Shown here: positions 17,423 through 26,541 of the stretch, in pieces
Position numbering within the stretch: position 1 is the stretch's first letter
Layout: each line of letters starts with the position of its first letter
Origin: Marinobacterium sp. xm-d-530
GTDB lineage: Bacteria; Pseudomonadota; Gammaproteobacteria; Pseudomonadales; Balneatricaceae
DNA: 64,000 nucleotides
NCBI RefSeq assembly: GCF_013283365.1
Contig: NZ_WBYM01000002.1
Span: 62,001 to 126,000, forward strand
Direction: 5' to 3'
Notes under the pieces: generated by a model
Database searches by the model: none
What the model was told of the DNA's origin: nothing
The model's input: only the letters and a program-made list of their open reading frames with translations
Program-made: the position numbers and the translations under genes

Positions 17423-18856
17423 TTAAGCGGAAAGTTGCTGTACCTGCTCTAAAGCATGATTAGCCTCTTGATGAACCTCACCAAACCAGGCCAGTTCTGA
17501 GTGAAGCTTAACCACCTCGCCGACGATGATGATGGATGGCGCGGGAAGTTGGGCACTCTCTTGTAGATCGGATATTGTCGATAGTGTACCGGTTAACACT
17601 CTTTGATCCTTACAGGTACCACGAGAGACAATGGCGACCGGTGTAGAGGCTGAACGACCCGCACCCATCAATCCCGCAGAGATTTCTGGCAAAGTGTGCA
17701 ATCCCATATAGAAGACCAGCGTCTCATTCGTAGCTAATAGATCTGAGAAATCTAATTCTGCTTGTCGGCTCTTTAACTGCCCGGTTACAAATCGAACGGA
17801 TTGAGCAAAATCGCGGTGAGTTAAAGGAATACCCGAGTAACTACTGCAGGCACTGGCCGCTGTAATGCCTGGCACTACCTGAAAAGGCACTCCCTGCTCT
17901 GACAAGGTTTGAAGCTCTTCACCGCCACGGCCGAAGATGAACGGATCCCCCCCTTTTAGGCGGACCACTCGCTTACCCTGTTTCGCATGTTTGACTAGCA
18001 GCTCGTTAATCCCCTCTTGTGGCAAGGTATGTTGATCACGGCGTTTACCCACAAAGATTAAATCGGCATCTCGACGACAAAGATCCACCACCTCCGGTGA
18101 GACCAAGGCGTCATACAACACCACATCGGCCTGCTGCATCAAACGCAGTGCTTTAAAGGTCAGTAGTTCAGGATCCCCTGGCCCTGCGCCGACCAGATAG
18201 ACTTCACCCATTGGTGCTTTATCTTCGGCCGCTTCAATCGCTGACCTAAGTAACTGCTCAGCCTCATCTTGCTGTTCTGCAAATACCTTTTCGGCGACAG
18301 GGCCTGACAGTATCTTCTCCCAAAATAGGCGACGACCATCAACGGTGGAAAATTTCTGTTTCACCTGCTGTCTAAACCGTCCCACCAATGCACCTAAGTC
18401 GGCATAGCCTTGAGGGATGAGAGTCTCCAGTCGTGCTCGAAGATTTCTCGCTAAGACCGGTGCTTTACCCGCCGAAGAGATACCGACAACGATTGGGGAT
18501 CGATCGACAATAGCCGGAAAGATAAACGTACAGAGTGCAGGACTGTCTACAACGTTGACCGGAACATTAGCAGAACGCGCGTCAAAAGAGATCGACTCAT
18601 TGAGCGACTGATAATCGGTCGCGGCGACGACCAAGACTCTGCCTTGCAGTAGAGATTTACGATACTTACCTAGCTCAACCTGACCACCCTTCTGCTCAAC
18701 CAGCATTTTCACCTCTTCACACACCTCTGGTGCTATAAGATGAATGAGCGCGCCAGCACGTGTTAATAGCCGTGCTTTACGCAAAGCCACGTCGCCGCCA
18801 CCTACCAGTAGAACAGGTCGGTTTTTAAGATCAAAAAAGAGCGGTAAATATTCCAT
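17423..18856 (-). CDS. cysG: siroheme synthase CysG
   Basis: Trifunctional enzyme that turns uroporphyrinogen III into siroheme, the cofactor of the neighbouring sulfite reductase. The 477-residue protein has the N-terminal precorrin-2 dehydrogenase/ferrochelatase part (about 1-205, GGGDVALRKARLL NAD-binding loop) and the C-terminal S-adenosylmethionine uroporphyrinogen methyltransferase (about 215-460, VGAGPGDPELLT, VRLKGGDPFIFGRGGEE). The frame is open further to 18895, but ATG 18856 gives the conserved start MEYLPLFFDL and lies ten bases after the cysH stop. It is the last gene of the cysI-DUF934-cysH-cysG operon. Confidence 0.96.
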   Translation of the reverse strand: MEYLPLFFDLKNRPVLLVGGGDVALRKARLLTRAGALIHLIAPEVCEEVKMLVEQKGGQVELGKYRKSLLQGRVLVVAATDYQSLNESISFDARSANVPVNVVDSPALCTFIFPAIVDRSPIVVGISSAGKAPVLARNLRARLETLIPQGYADLGALVGRFRQQVKQKFSTVDGRRLFWEKILSGPVAEKVFAEQQDEAEQLLRSAIEAAEDKAPMGEVYLVGAGPGDPELLTFKALRLMQQADVVLYDALVSPEVVDLCRRDADLIFVGKRRDQHTLPQEGINELLVKHAKQGKRVVRLKGGDPFIFGRGGEELQTLSEQGVPFQVVPGITAASACSSYSGIPLTHRDFAQSVRFVTGQLKSRQAELDFSDLLATNETLVFYMGLHTLPEISAGLMGAGRSASTPVAIVSRGTCKDQRVLTGTLSTISDLQESAQLPAPSIIIVGEVVKLHSELAWFGEVHQEANHALEQVQQLSA

Positions 18857-18866
18857 AAGAGTGGCT

Positions 18867-19490
18867 CTACAGTTGCGTATGAAGCCCGCACTCACGGGTC
18901 TCTAGCGCTTTAGTTGGATCAAAATAGTCATGCTCATTCGGCAAATTGTGTTCTAGCAGATAGGACTCAAGTTGAGCCTCTGTCAGCTCAAACAGTGGCG
19001 CCACCTTCAGCACACCATCTTTTGATTGGCTTAAGACGTCCAGTGACTGTCTAAACTCAGTCTGATCTTTTCGAATGGCGTTAAACCAGACGTCCGGCTT
19101 CAGATCAGTAAGAGCCCGCTGAAATGGCTCGATTTTGACCTGCTGTGTAAAGGTTTCATGCAGTGGGCTATCCACGTCAGGGATGCCACCCATGACCACA
19201 TTACGATGCGCTGCTGTTTGTGCTGGCACATAGGTAATCACATTCAGATTTAGGTCTTGGATTAGCTTTTCGGCGAAGCGGTAGGTCGCCGAGGTGTTGT
19301 AACCTGAGTCAACCCAAAGCACTTTAATATCCGGTTTAATGGAGGTCACTAGATGCAGAATGACCGACTCATAGGGACGAAAATTGGTCGTAATAATCGG
19401 GTTATCACCCTGCTCTAGTGCCCACTCGACAATCGCTTGAGGGGTTGCACCGGCGAGTTGTTGATTAGCCTTTTTAATATCTAAGCTCAT
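18867..19490 (-). CDS. cysH: phosphoadenylyl-sulfate (PAPS) reductase
   Basis: Reduces activated sulfate to sulfite with thioredoxin. The 207-residue protein has the nucleotide-binding region with WVDSGYNTSATYRFAE (about 58-74), an IRKDQTEFRQSL segment, and the catalytic cysteine in the C-terminal ECGLH. That is the only cysteine in the protein. The CC and CxxC pairs that hold the 4Fe-4S cluster of APS reductases are missing, so the substrate should be PAPS, not APS. It is somewhat shorter than E. coli CysH (244). It overlaps the DUF934 gene by four bases (ATGA), showing coupling. Confidence 0.92.
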   Translation of the reverse strand: MSLDIKKANQQLAGATPQAIVEWALEQGDNPIITTNFRPYESVILHLVTSIKPDIKVLWVDSGYNTSATYRFAEKLIQDLNLNVITYVPAQTAAHRNVVMGGIPDVDSPLHETFTQQVKIEPFQRALTDLKPDVWFNAIRKDQTEFRQSLDVLSQSKDGVLKVAPLFELTEAQLESYLLEHNLPNEHDYFDPTKALETRECGLHTQL

Positions 19491-19966
19491 AATGTCTGCC
19501 TATAGATGGGTTGGTCGTTTCGCGCATCAGCCTGATAGTGCACGGAAATTTCTTGATAGGCTGTTTGGGCTTGTTCAGCATCGATCGGAGCCTGCAACAG
19601 CACTGAGTCAAAGCCACACCGATAGAGATAATCCAGTCGATCACGGCTCACCTCACCGCTGGCACGTATCTCACCCTGGAAACCTTCACGACGTAACAGG
19701 CGAGCAAAACTGAAGCCTCTACCGTCGCGTAGCGCTTCAAAATAGATTTCAACCAGCGATACCTGATTTAAACGTGGAATCAGATCATCCAGTGACTCCT
19801 CACTGCTGAGTCTGACGCCCAATCGTTCCTGAGGTTGTGCAATCGTCACTTGCTGAAGAAGCTGAGTGAATGGCACAACGATGGATGACTCTGTAACGTC
19901 TGAAAACTCTTCCTGAAAAACCCAAGGATCATCACTGACTAAGGTTTTATGCTTAAGCAACGGCAT
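19487..19966 (-). CDS. DUF934 family protein associated with sulfite reductase
   Basis: A 159-residue protein of the DUF934 family, almost always found between cysI and cysH in proteobacteria that lack a CysJ flavoprotein. It is probably an accessory factor or electron-transfer helper of the hemoprotein CysI; no enzymatic activity is known to me. Seen here: VEIYFEALRDGRGFSFARLLR and the FxGEIRASGEVSRDRLDYLYRCGFDSV block. The frame is open to 19993, but ATG 19966 has AGGAG nearby and gives MPLLKHK. Its start lies inside the last 14 bases of cysI and its end overlaps cysH by four. Confidence 0.9.
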   Translation of the reverse strand: MPLLKHKTLVSDDPWVFQEEFSDVTESSIVVPFTQLLQQVTIAQPQERLGVRLSSEESLDDLIPRLNQVSLVEIYFEALRDGRGFSFARLLRREGFQGEIRASGEVSRDRLDYLYRCGFDSVLLQAPIDAEQAQTAYQEISVHYQADARNDQPIYRQTL

Positions 19967-21608
19967 AGACTCTCTCCTTAAACGGCTCAACACCTAGTCG
20001 GCGCACGCAATCGATAAACAGCTCATCACCCTTTCGTAGTTCCACATAGGTTTCTAGAAGACGTTTTAACGTATCGGCCACCTCATCAGCAGCGACAGCT
20101 CGTCCCAGCACTTTACCCAGTGATGCATCGGCTTCGCTCGATCCACCCAGTGTGATTTGATACCAATCCTCACCCTTCTTATCGACACCTAGGATACCGA
20201 TATGGCCCACATGGTGATGGGCACAGGCATTAATACATCCCGACATATTGAGGCGTATATCACCAAGATCATGCAGATAATCAACATCATCAAAGGCATC
20301 ATTAATCTGCTGAGCAATGTTCAGGGTTTTTGCATTGGCCAAAGAACAGAAATCAAACCCAGGGCAGACAATCATATCGGTTAACGTACCGATATTGGCA
20401 CGAGCTAAATTTGCATCACTGAGCGCTAGCCAAACGGAGTACAAGTTTCTCTGTTCAACATCGGCCAATAGAAGATTTTGATGATGCGTTGAGCGTATCT
20501 GTCCAAAGGAGTAACGATCCGCCAACTCTGCCACCAGATCCATCTGCAAGGCTGTGATATCCCCCGGCGCTCCCAACTGCGGCTTAAGGGAGACAGTCAC
20601 TGCACGATAGCCAGGCACTTTGTGCTGATGTGTATTTCTCTGATACCAATGTTTAAACTCTGAATTGGTCTCTAGATAGTGATCCAATGTCGTGTCAGCA
20701 GCAGCTTCAGTGTTGTAGTCATGTGGCGTGAAAAAGTCACTGACCCGTTCAATCTCCTCTTGAGTAATTTGCAAATCACTCCCTTTGAGATGCAGCCACT
20801 CCTCTTCGACAAGATCACGAAACGCATCAGCACCCAGCGCATCAACTAATATCTTGATTCGAGCTTTATACTTGTTATCACGACGCCCCTTTAAGTTATA
20901 AACCCTCAGGATTGCCTCCAAGTAAGAGATCACCTCATTAGCGGGTAAGAACTGACGAATCACTTTACCTATCTTCGGTGTACGCCCTAAACCACCGCCA
21001 ACTAATACCTCGAAGCCTAGCTCGCCCTGAGCGTTCTTGATGAGGTGCAAGCCAACGTCATGAACTTGAGTAGCTGCACGGTCTTCTGGCCCTGAGGTAA
21101 TAGCGATCTTAAATTTTCGTGGAAGATAGGCAAATTCAGGATGCAGAGTCGACCACTGACGAATCAGCTCACACCATGGCCTAGGATCCGAAACTTCAGT
21201 TGCGGAAACGCCAGCAAAGTGATCAGTGGTCGTATTTCGAATACAGTTGCCTGAAGTCTGGATCGCATGCAGTTGAACCTTAGCGAGATCCGTCAAAATA
21301 TCAGGCACCTCTTCAAGTTTTGGCCAGTTAAATTGAATATTGGTACGCGTCGTAAAGTGACCATAGCCTCTGTCATATTTTCTAGAGATCGCAGCCAAAG
21401 CTCTTAACTGAGTCGAGGTCATCGTTCCATAGGGAATAGCTACCCTAAGCATAGGTGCCTGTCTCTGGATATAGAGACCATTCATCAGACGGAGTGCTAG
21501 AAACTCGTCATCACTCAAGTTCCCTTCTAGGTACCGCTTGGTTTGATCGCGATACTGTTCAACACGCTCATCAACGATCTTTTGATCAACGTCGTTATAG
21601 ATATACAT
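19953..21608 (-). CDS. cysI: sulfite reductase hemoprotein CysI (nitrite/sulfite reductase family)
   Basis: Six-electron reduction of sulfite to sulfide in the cytoplasm. The 551-residue protein has the two ferredoxin-like halves of the family, with the first carrying the substrate-binding arginines (RGYGHFTTRTNIQFNW). The 4Fe-4S/siroheme cysteines appear as CPGFDFCSLA (about 405-415) and NMSGCINACAHHHVG (about 450-465). No CysJ is nearby, so electrons must come from another donor such as ferredoxin or an unlinked flavoprotein. It is first in the cysI-DUF934-cysH-cysG operon and 32 bases after the TauE/SafE gene. Confidence 0.95.
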   Translation of the reverse strand: MYIYNDVDQKIVDERVEQYRDQTKRYLEGNLSDDEFLALRLMNGLYIQRQAPMLRVAIPYGTMTSTQLRALAAISRKYDRGYGHFTTRTNIQFNWPKLEEVPDILTDLAKVQLHAIQTSGNCIRNTTTDHFAGVSATEVSDPRPWCELIRQWSTLHPEFAYLPRKFKIAITSGPEDRAATQVHDVGLHLIKNAQGELGFEVLVGGGLGRTPKIGKVIRQFLPANEVISYLEAILRVYNLKGRRDNKYKARIKILVDALGADAFRDLVEEEWLHLKGSDLQITQEEIERVSDFFTPHDYNTEAAADTTLDHYLETNSEFKHWYQRNTHQHKVPGYRAVTVSLKPQLGAPGDITALQMDLVAELADRYSFGQIRSTHHQNLLLADVEQRNLYSVWLALSDANLARANIGTLTDMIVCPGFDFCSLANAKTLNIAQQINDAFDDVDYLHDLGDIRLNMSGCINACAHHHVGHIGILGVDKKGEDWYQITLGGSSEADASLGKVLGRAVAADEVADTLKRLLETYVELRKGDELFIDCVRRLGVEPFKERVYAVA

Positions 21609-21640
21609 CGTCTACCCTAACCCTTTACTGAAATATTCTT

Positions 21641-22426
21641 TTAAACCGCTAAAACGAAACGGATACCTATCGCCATTAACAGACTGCCGATAATCGGCTG
21701 CATCAATTTAGGAGATAGATTCGCCCCTAATCGACTGCCTAACCAAACCCCGGGCAGTGAGCCCACTAATAGGTAGGCCAAAAGCTCCAAATCCACTGTA
21801 CCCATCTGCATGTGACCAAACCCTGAGAAAGCCGTGAGCACGACGGCATGGACTAAGTCCGTTCCAACGATCGTACCCATTGAAAAACGCGGATAGAGCA
21901 AGATCAGCATGGCGGTTCCTAGCGCACCTGCCCCTACTGATGAAAGTGTGACCAACCCACCCAAAAAGAGACCACATAGCACCGTTAGATAGGGACGCAA
22001 CTTTACAAGTGTTTGCGCAAAAGTCGTATCGGACTGCTTGTCTGAAAAACGACGAATTGCCTCACGAAAGAAGACTGCAATAGAGGTGAGTAACAGAGAG
22101 ATCCCAAGCGTTAAGTTGATGGTTGATTCGAGAGTTGCCACCGAATCAACCTGACTGAGAAGAATCAGCGTCAAAAATGAGCTTGGCAAACTCCCCAACA
22201 ACAGCAGTGCCGCTACACGCCACTCGACCAACTGTCTCTTTGCGTAATTAATGATGCCACCCGCTTTAGTAAATGCGGCGTATAGAAGATCCGTACTCAC
22301 AGCCACTATTAAAGGCACACCAAAACCGACAATTAATATAGGCGTCATCAACGCGCCACCACCTATACCGGTTAAACCAATAACGAAACCAACCAAAAGG
22401 CCAGCAAAAGAGTATCCAAATTCCAT
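21641..22426 (-). CDS. sulfite exporter TauE/SafE family membrane protein
   Basis: A 261-residue inner-membrane protein with about eight helices in two repeats. Each repeat begins with the family signature (FVIGLTGIGGGALMTPIL near the start, LGGLVTLSSVGAGALGTAMLIL in the second half). Family members move sulfite, sulfonates or related oxyanions. As the first gene of the cysI operon, it probably handles sulfite or sulfate, either as an overflow valve or as an uptake route. It is divergent from cysDN across a regulatory region of 230 bases. Confidence 0.88.
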   Translation of the reverse strand: MEFGYSFAGLLVGFVIGLTGIGGGALMTPILIVGFGVPLIVAVSTDLLYAAFTKAGGIINYAKRQLVEWRVAALLLLGSLPSSFLTLILLSQVDSVATLESTINLTLGISLLLTSIAVFFREAIRRFSDKQSDTTFAQTLVKLRPYLTVLCGLFLGGLVTLSSVGAGALGTAMLILLYPRFSMGTIVGTDLVHAVVLTAFSGFGHMQMGTVDLELLAYLLVGSLPGVWLGSRLGANLSPKLMQPIIGSLLMAIGIRFVLAV

Positions 22427-22485
22427 GTGGTTGCTCCGTTATAAAGATAAGAATATAAATTACGAAATGGAATATATATACCTTT

Positions 22486-22616
22486 CTATATAACTCAAAA
22501 TAATATTTAGTCGTAATATTATCCGAATCAGTTATATAGCTAATATTTATAGATGATAATTTTTATATAACCAAAACTGCTATCTTAATTTTTATATATT
22601 CTTTTGGGTTATATAA
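22486..22616. promoter_or_regulatory. four phased TATATAAC sites in the divergent cys promoter region
   Basis: The very A+T-rich gap between tauE-cysIHG and cysDN holds two perfect 10-base inverted pairs: CTATATAACT (22486-22495) with AGTTATATAG (22530-22539), and TTATATAACC (22563-22572) with GGTTATATAA (22607-22616). The shared core is TATATAAC. Core-to-core offsets are 44, 33 and 44 bases, near whole turns of the helix. This looks like an operator array for one regulator controlling both operons. CysB, the usual LysR-type sulfur regulator, is a candidate, but the assignment is inference. Confidence 0.6.
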
Positions 22617-22656
22617 ATTGGTATGCATAATGCGTTTTCGAAATTAAGGAGGCGCT

Positions 22657-23574
22657 ATGAATCTTATTAGCTCGGATCGTTTGACCCATCTCAAACAGCT
22701 TGAAGCAGAGAGCATTCACATCATTCGTGAAGTGGCTGCTGAGTTTAATAACCCTGTTATGCTCTACTCTATCGGTAAAGATTCATCAGTCATGCTGCAC
22801 TTAGCCCGTAAGGCTTTTTACCCTGGCAATCCTCCTTTTCCACTGCTTCATGTCGATACCACTTGGAAATTCCGAGAGATGATCGAGTTTAGAGATCAGA
22901 TGGCAAAAGATGCGGGTATGGAGCTGTTGGTTCATATCAATCAGGAGGGCGTCGATATGAACATCAACCCCTTTGTCCATGGGTCCGCAAAACATACTGA
23001 CATCATGAAGACTCAAGGCCTTAAGCAGGCTCTAAATAAGTATCAGTTTGATGCCGCATTTGGGGGTGCTCGTCGTGATGAAGAGGCGTCTCGCGCCAAG
23101 GAACGCGTCTTCTCATTTAGGGACCAAAACCACCGTTGGGATCCAAAAAACCAGAGGCCAGAGCTGTGGAATATCTACAACACTGAGATCAATAAAGGCG
23201 AGAGCATTCGTGTCTTTCCTTTATCGAACTGGACAGAGCTAGATATCTGGCAATACATATACTTAGAGAATATTTCTTTAGTACCACTTTACTTTTCTAA
23301 GCCGCGTCCAGTGGTTCAGAGAGATGGCATGACCATCATGGTCGATGATGAGCGTTTACCACTTAATGACGGTGAAGTACCTGAACAAAAATCGGTCCGT
23401 TTTAGAACCCTAGGCTGCTATCCATTAACGGGCGCCGTTGAATCTACAGCCACAACACTGCCTGAGATCATTCAAGAGATGCTATTGGCTACCACCTCTG
23501 AAAGGCAGGGCCGCGCTATAGACCATGACGGTGCAGGGTCCATGGAACAGAAGAAAATCGAAGGATATTTCTAG
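22657..23574 (+). CDS. cysD: sulfate adenylyltransferase subunit 2
   Basis: Catalytic subunit of ATP sulfurylase, forming APS from sulfate and ATP with GTP hydrolysis by CysN. The 305-residue product has the PP-loop [18 protein letters not shown] (about 37-54), [29 protein letters not shown] and the [14 protein letters not shown] block near the C-terminus, all standard for CysD. AAGGAGG lies ideally before the ATG. cysN follows after ten bases, so the complex is made from one transcript. Confidence 0.97.
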   Translation: MNLISSDRLTHLKQLEAESIHIIREVAAEFNNPVMLYSIGKDSSVMLHLARKAFYPGNPPFPLLHVDTTWKFREMIEFRDQMAKDAGMELLVHINQEGVDMNINPFVHGSAKHTDIMKTQGLKQALNKYQFDAAFGGARRDEEASRAKERVFSFRDQNHRWDPKNQRPELWNIYNTEINKGESIRVFPLSNWTELDIWQYIYLENISLVPLYFSKPRPVVQRDGMTIMVDDERLPLNDGEVPEQKSVRFRTLGCYPLTGAVESTATTLPEIIQEMLLATTSERQGRAIDHDGAGSMEQKKIEGYF

Positions 23575-23584
23575 GATAGATATT

Positions 23585-25240
23585 ATGAGTCATCAATCAT
23601 CCCTTATTGCCAGTGATATTAACGCATACCTTGAGCAGCACGAGAATAAAGAGCTGCTCCGTTTTATCACCTGTGGCAGCGTCGATGACGGCAAGTCCAC
23701 TTTGATTGGCCGCCTGCTTCACGACTCTAAAATGATCTATGAGGACCAACTTGCTGCCATCAATAAAGAGAGTAAGCGTGTTGGCACAACCGGCGATCAA
23801 CCTGATCTAGCGCTGTTGGTCGATGGCCTTCAGGCCGAGCGTGAACAAGGCATCACCATTGATGTCGCTTATCGTTATTTCTCTACTGCAAAACGTAAGT
23901 TCATCATTGCCGACACACCCGGTCATGAGCAGTACACACGAAACATGGCGACCGGCGCATCAACAGCGGATTTGGCGATTATTCTGGTCGATGCCCGATA
24001 CGGCGTTCAGACACAGACACGTCGCCACAGCTACATCGTTTCCCTACTGGGTATTAAACACATTGTCGTCGCGATCAACAAAATGGATCTCGTAGAGTTC
24101 GATCAGAATCGTTTTAACGAGATTCAGGCAGAGTATCTCGCTTTGGCCGATAAACTGGGCTTATCTGATATTCACTTCTGCCCTATATCTGCACTGCAGG
24201 GTGATAATGTTGTCGATCCATCCATCAACACTCCCTGGTACTCAGGTCCAACCCTTATGGAGTTGCTAGAGGATGTAGATACTGGACGTGCAACGTCTGA
24301 GGCTTTTCGCTACCCCGTACAGTATGTCAGTCGCCCTAACTTAAACTTCCGTGGCTATGCAGGAACCATCGCATCAGGCTCCATAGAGGTAGGTCAAGAG
24401 GTCAAAGTCCTTCCCAGTAATAAGCAATCCAAGGTTAAATCGATCGTTACGATGGATGGGAATCTTGAACGTGCTTTCGCTCCGATGGCCGTCACGCTGA
24501 CGCTTGAAGATGAAATCGATATCTCACGAGGTGACACTCTGGTGCTGGCGAATGATGAGGTCGAGCCCATTAACGCCTTTAGAGCCAAACTGATCTGGAT
24601 GGACCAATCTCCCCTTAAGGTAGGCAACAACCTTCTCATTAAAACAACAGCAGCGAAATCCTCTGGTCGAGTCACTGATATTCATTTCAAAGTGGATGTG
24701 AATAGCCAAGAGGCCTTGCCTGCAGATTCATTGACGCTTAATGAGATTGCAGAAGTCAGTCTGCAACTCGATCGCGCGATTCAGATGGATCCCTACCTAG
24801 AAAATGGTTCGACCGGATCCTTTGTTGTTATTGACCGCTTAACCAATAGAACCATTGCCGCGGGCATGATGGTTGACGCTGAGCAGCCGATTGAGAACAA
24901 CGAAATACACTCTGAAACGGTGGTTGATGCTAGCCTTCGAGCTCGTCGCCTAGGCCATAACGCTCTGATTGTTGGACTACCGAATGTCACAAATTCGGTG
25001 CTGTTCACTCTGGAGAAACGTCTCTTCGATAGAGGCCTTCTACCGGCGGTGAGCAGCCGACTAGACGATGCAGTACTGTTAAAAGAGGCAGGACTCGTTG
25101 TTCTCAGTACTATCGAGGATGGAAGTGATATTGTCATTGGACCGCATGCAAACGCTGAGGTTTATCTCGATATCACCCTACCGACCGAAAAACAGGTAGA
25201 TTTGATTCTGCAGTCACTGACTGAACTAAAGTTACTTTAG
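23585..25240 (+). CDS. cysN: sulfate adenylyltransferase subunit 1 (GTPase)
   Basis: GTPase subunit that drives APS synthesis by CysD. The 551-residue protein is an EF-Tu-like GTPase: G1 [10 protein letters not shown] (about 30-39), G2 region with [16 protein letters not shown]3 DTPGHEQY, G4 NKMD, then two beta-barrel domains. ATG 23585 is chosen over the open frame to 23525 because MSHQSS follows the cysD stop directly. There is no APS-kinase (CysC) domain at the C-terminus and no cysC gene in the window, yet the local CysH is of the PAPS type, so an APS kinase must be encoded elsewhere. Confidence 0.96.
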   Translation: MSHQSSLIASDINAYLEQHENKELLRFITCGSVDDGKSTLIGRLLHDSKMIYEDQLAAINKESKRVGTTGDQPDLALLVDGLQAEREQGITIDVAYRYFSTAKRKFIIADTPGHEQYTRNMATGASTADLAIILVDARYGVQTQTRRHSYIVSLLGIKHIVVAINKMDLVEFDQNRFNEIQAEYLALADKLGLSDIHFCPISALQGDNVVDPSINTPWYSGPTLMELLEDVDTGRATSEAFRYPVQYVSRPNLNFRGYAGTIASGSIEVGQEVKVLPSNKQSKVKSIVTMDGNLERAFAPMAVTLTLEDEIDISRGDTLVLANDEVEPINAFRAKLIWMDQSPLKVGNNLLIKTTAAKSSGRVTDIHFKVDVNSQEALPADSLTLNEIAEVSLQLDRAIQMDPYLENGSTGSFVVIDRLTNRTIAAGMMVDAEQPIENNEIHSETVVDASLRARRLGHNALIVGLPNVTNSVLFTLEKRLFDRGLLPAVSSRLDDAVLLKEAGLVVLSTIEDGSDIVIGPHANAEVYLDITLPTEKQVDLILQSLTELKLL

Positions 25241-25287
25241 CGACGTCTAATTGACCTGAAACAACCGTTGATACTGGGTTATAGAGG

Positions 25288-25319
25288 CGGTTTAGGGTAC
25301 ACTCTAAACCGTTTTTATT
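25288..25319 (+). terminator. intrinsic terminator after cysDN
   Basis: Stem CGGTTTAG (25288-25295) / CTAAACCG (25304-25311) with an eight-base loop and TTTTTATT. Confidence 0.9.
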
Positions 25320-25356
25320 AAGCTTCTTTTTGCTTTCAACGCCATAGCGATAGACG

Positions 25357-25938
25357 ATGACTGAGTTTCTATTAATTTTAATCAGTACCGTACTGGTGAA
25401 TAACTTTGTACTGGTTCAATTTCTAGGCTTGTGCCCCTTCATGGGGGTATCCAACAAGCTAGAGACCGCCATGGGGATGTCGCTCGCGACCACCTTCGTA
25501 CTGACGCTCTCTTCTGTCTGCAGCTACTTGGTCTACACCTATCTGCTACTGCCATTTGATCTGATCTATCTACAGACGGTCAGTTTCATTCTCGTGATCG
25601 CTGTGGTTGTGCAGTTCACGGAGATGGTCGTACATAAAACCAGTCCACTGCTCTACAAGCTACTGGGTATCTTCCTGCCACTGATTACCACCAACTGTGC
25701 GGTATTGGGTGTAGCACTGTTGAACATTCGCAAACAGAACGACTTTATCGAATCCATTGGTTATGGTTTTGGTGCTGCAGTTGGCTTTTCGTTGGCACTG
25801 ATTCTTTTCTCGGCGCTGCGTGAGCGCATTGCTGTTGCTGAGGTGCCAGTTGCCTTTAAAGGTCCAGCCATCGGTATGATTACGGCTGGCCTTATGTCAC
25901 TCGCCTTCATGGGCTTTGCTGGCCTGGTTCAGTTCTAA
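25357..25938 (+). CDS. rsxA: electron transport complex subunit RsxA/RnfA
   Basis: Membrane subunit of the Rsx/Rnf complex, which couples ferredoxin and NADH electron transfer to ion movement and in E. coli keeps SoxR reduced. The 193-residue protein has six helices and the family motifs [23 protein letters not shown] near the start and [15 protein letters not shown] in the middle, with the Cys residues that bind the membrane iron-sulfur centre. First gene of rsxABCDGE, with the next start nine bases downstream. Confidence 0.96.
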   Translation: MTEFLLILISTVLVNNFVLVQFLGLCPFMGVSNKLETAMGMSLATTFVLTLSSVCSYLVYTYLLLPFDLIYLQTVSFILVIAVVVQFTEMVVHKTSPLLYKLLGIFLPLITTNCAVLGVALLNIRKQNDFIESIGYGFGAAVGFSLALILFSALRERIAVAEVPVAFKGPAIGMITAGLMSLAFMGFAGLVQF

Positions 25939-25947
25939 GGTGGCTGC

Positions 25948-26541
25948 ATGAGTAGCGTTGCACTAGCCATTCTTGTTCTCGCCATTCTGGCACTGATTTT
26001 TGGTGTCATTCTTGGCTTCGCAGCCGTCCGCTTCAAAGTGGAGGGTGACCCGATTGTTGATCAAATTGACGCCCTGTTACCACAAACTCAATGTGGCCAA
26101 TGTGGTCACCCTGGCTGCCGCCCTTACGCTGAAGGTATCGCAGCAGGTGAAGCGATCAATAAGTGTCCACCTGGTGGGCAGACCACCATTGACCAATTGG
26201 CCGAGTTGCTTAACGTTGATTCTATTCCTCTGGACTCAGAGCACGGGGTCGAGGATGTTCGCAAGATCGCTTACATTCGTGAAGATGAGTGCATTGGCTG
26301 TACTAAGTGTATTCAAGCCTGCCCAGTCGATGCCATTTTAGGTGCAGCAAAACAGATGCACACCGTCATTGTCGATGAGTGTACCGGTTGTGATCTCTGT
26401 GTTGAGCCCTGTCCTGTCGACTGTATTGATATGTTGCCAGTGGCGACGACAACACTGAACTGGAAGTGGCCAGAACCACCTCAAACCAATAATCTGATTG
26501 CGACGGATAGACAGCCTCGCTTTGAGGAGAATCCATCGTGA
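25948..26541 (+). CDS. rsxB: electron transport complex subunit RsxB/RnfB (iron-sulfur)
   Basis: Peripheral ferredoxin-like subunit of the complex. The 197-residue protein has an N-terminal membrane helix (about 5-25), a four-cysteine Fe4S domain (CGQCGHPGC...KCPPGG, about 49-73) and two bacterial ferredoxin motifs, [14 protein letters not shown] and [15 protein letters not shown]. Its stop overlaps the rsxC start (GTGA, four bases). Confidence 0.96.
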   Translation: MSSVALAILVLAILALIFGVILGFAAVRFKVEGDPIVDQIDALLPQTQCGQCGHPGCRPYAEGIAAGEAINKCPPGGQTTIDQLAELLNVDSIPLDSEHGVEDVRKIAYIREDECIGCTKCIQACPVDAILGAAKQMHTVIVDECTGCDLCVEPCPVDCIDMLPVATTTLNWKWPEPPQTNNLIATDRQPRFEENPS

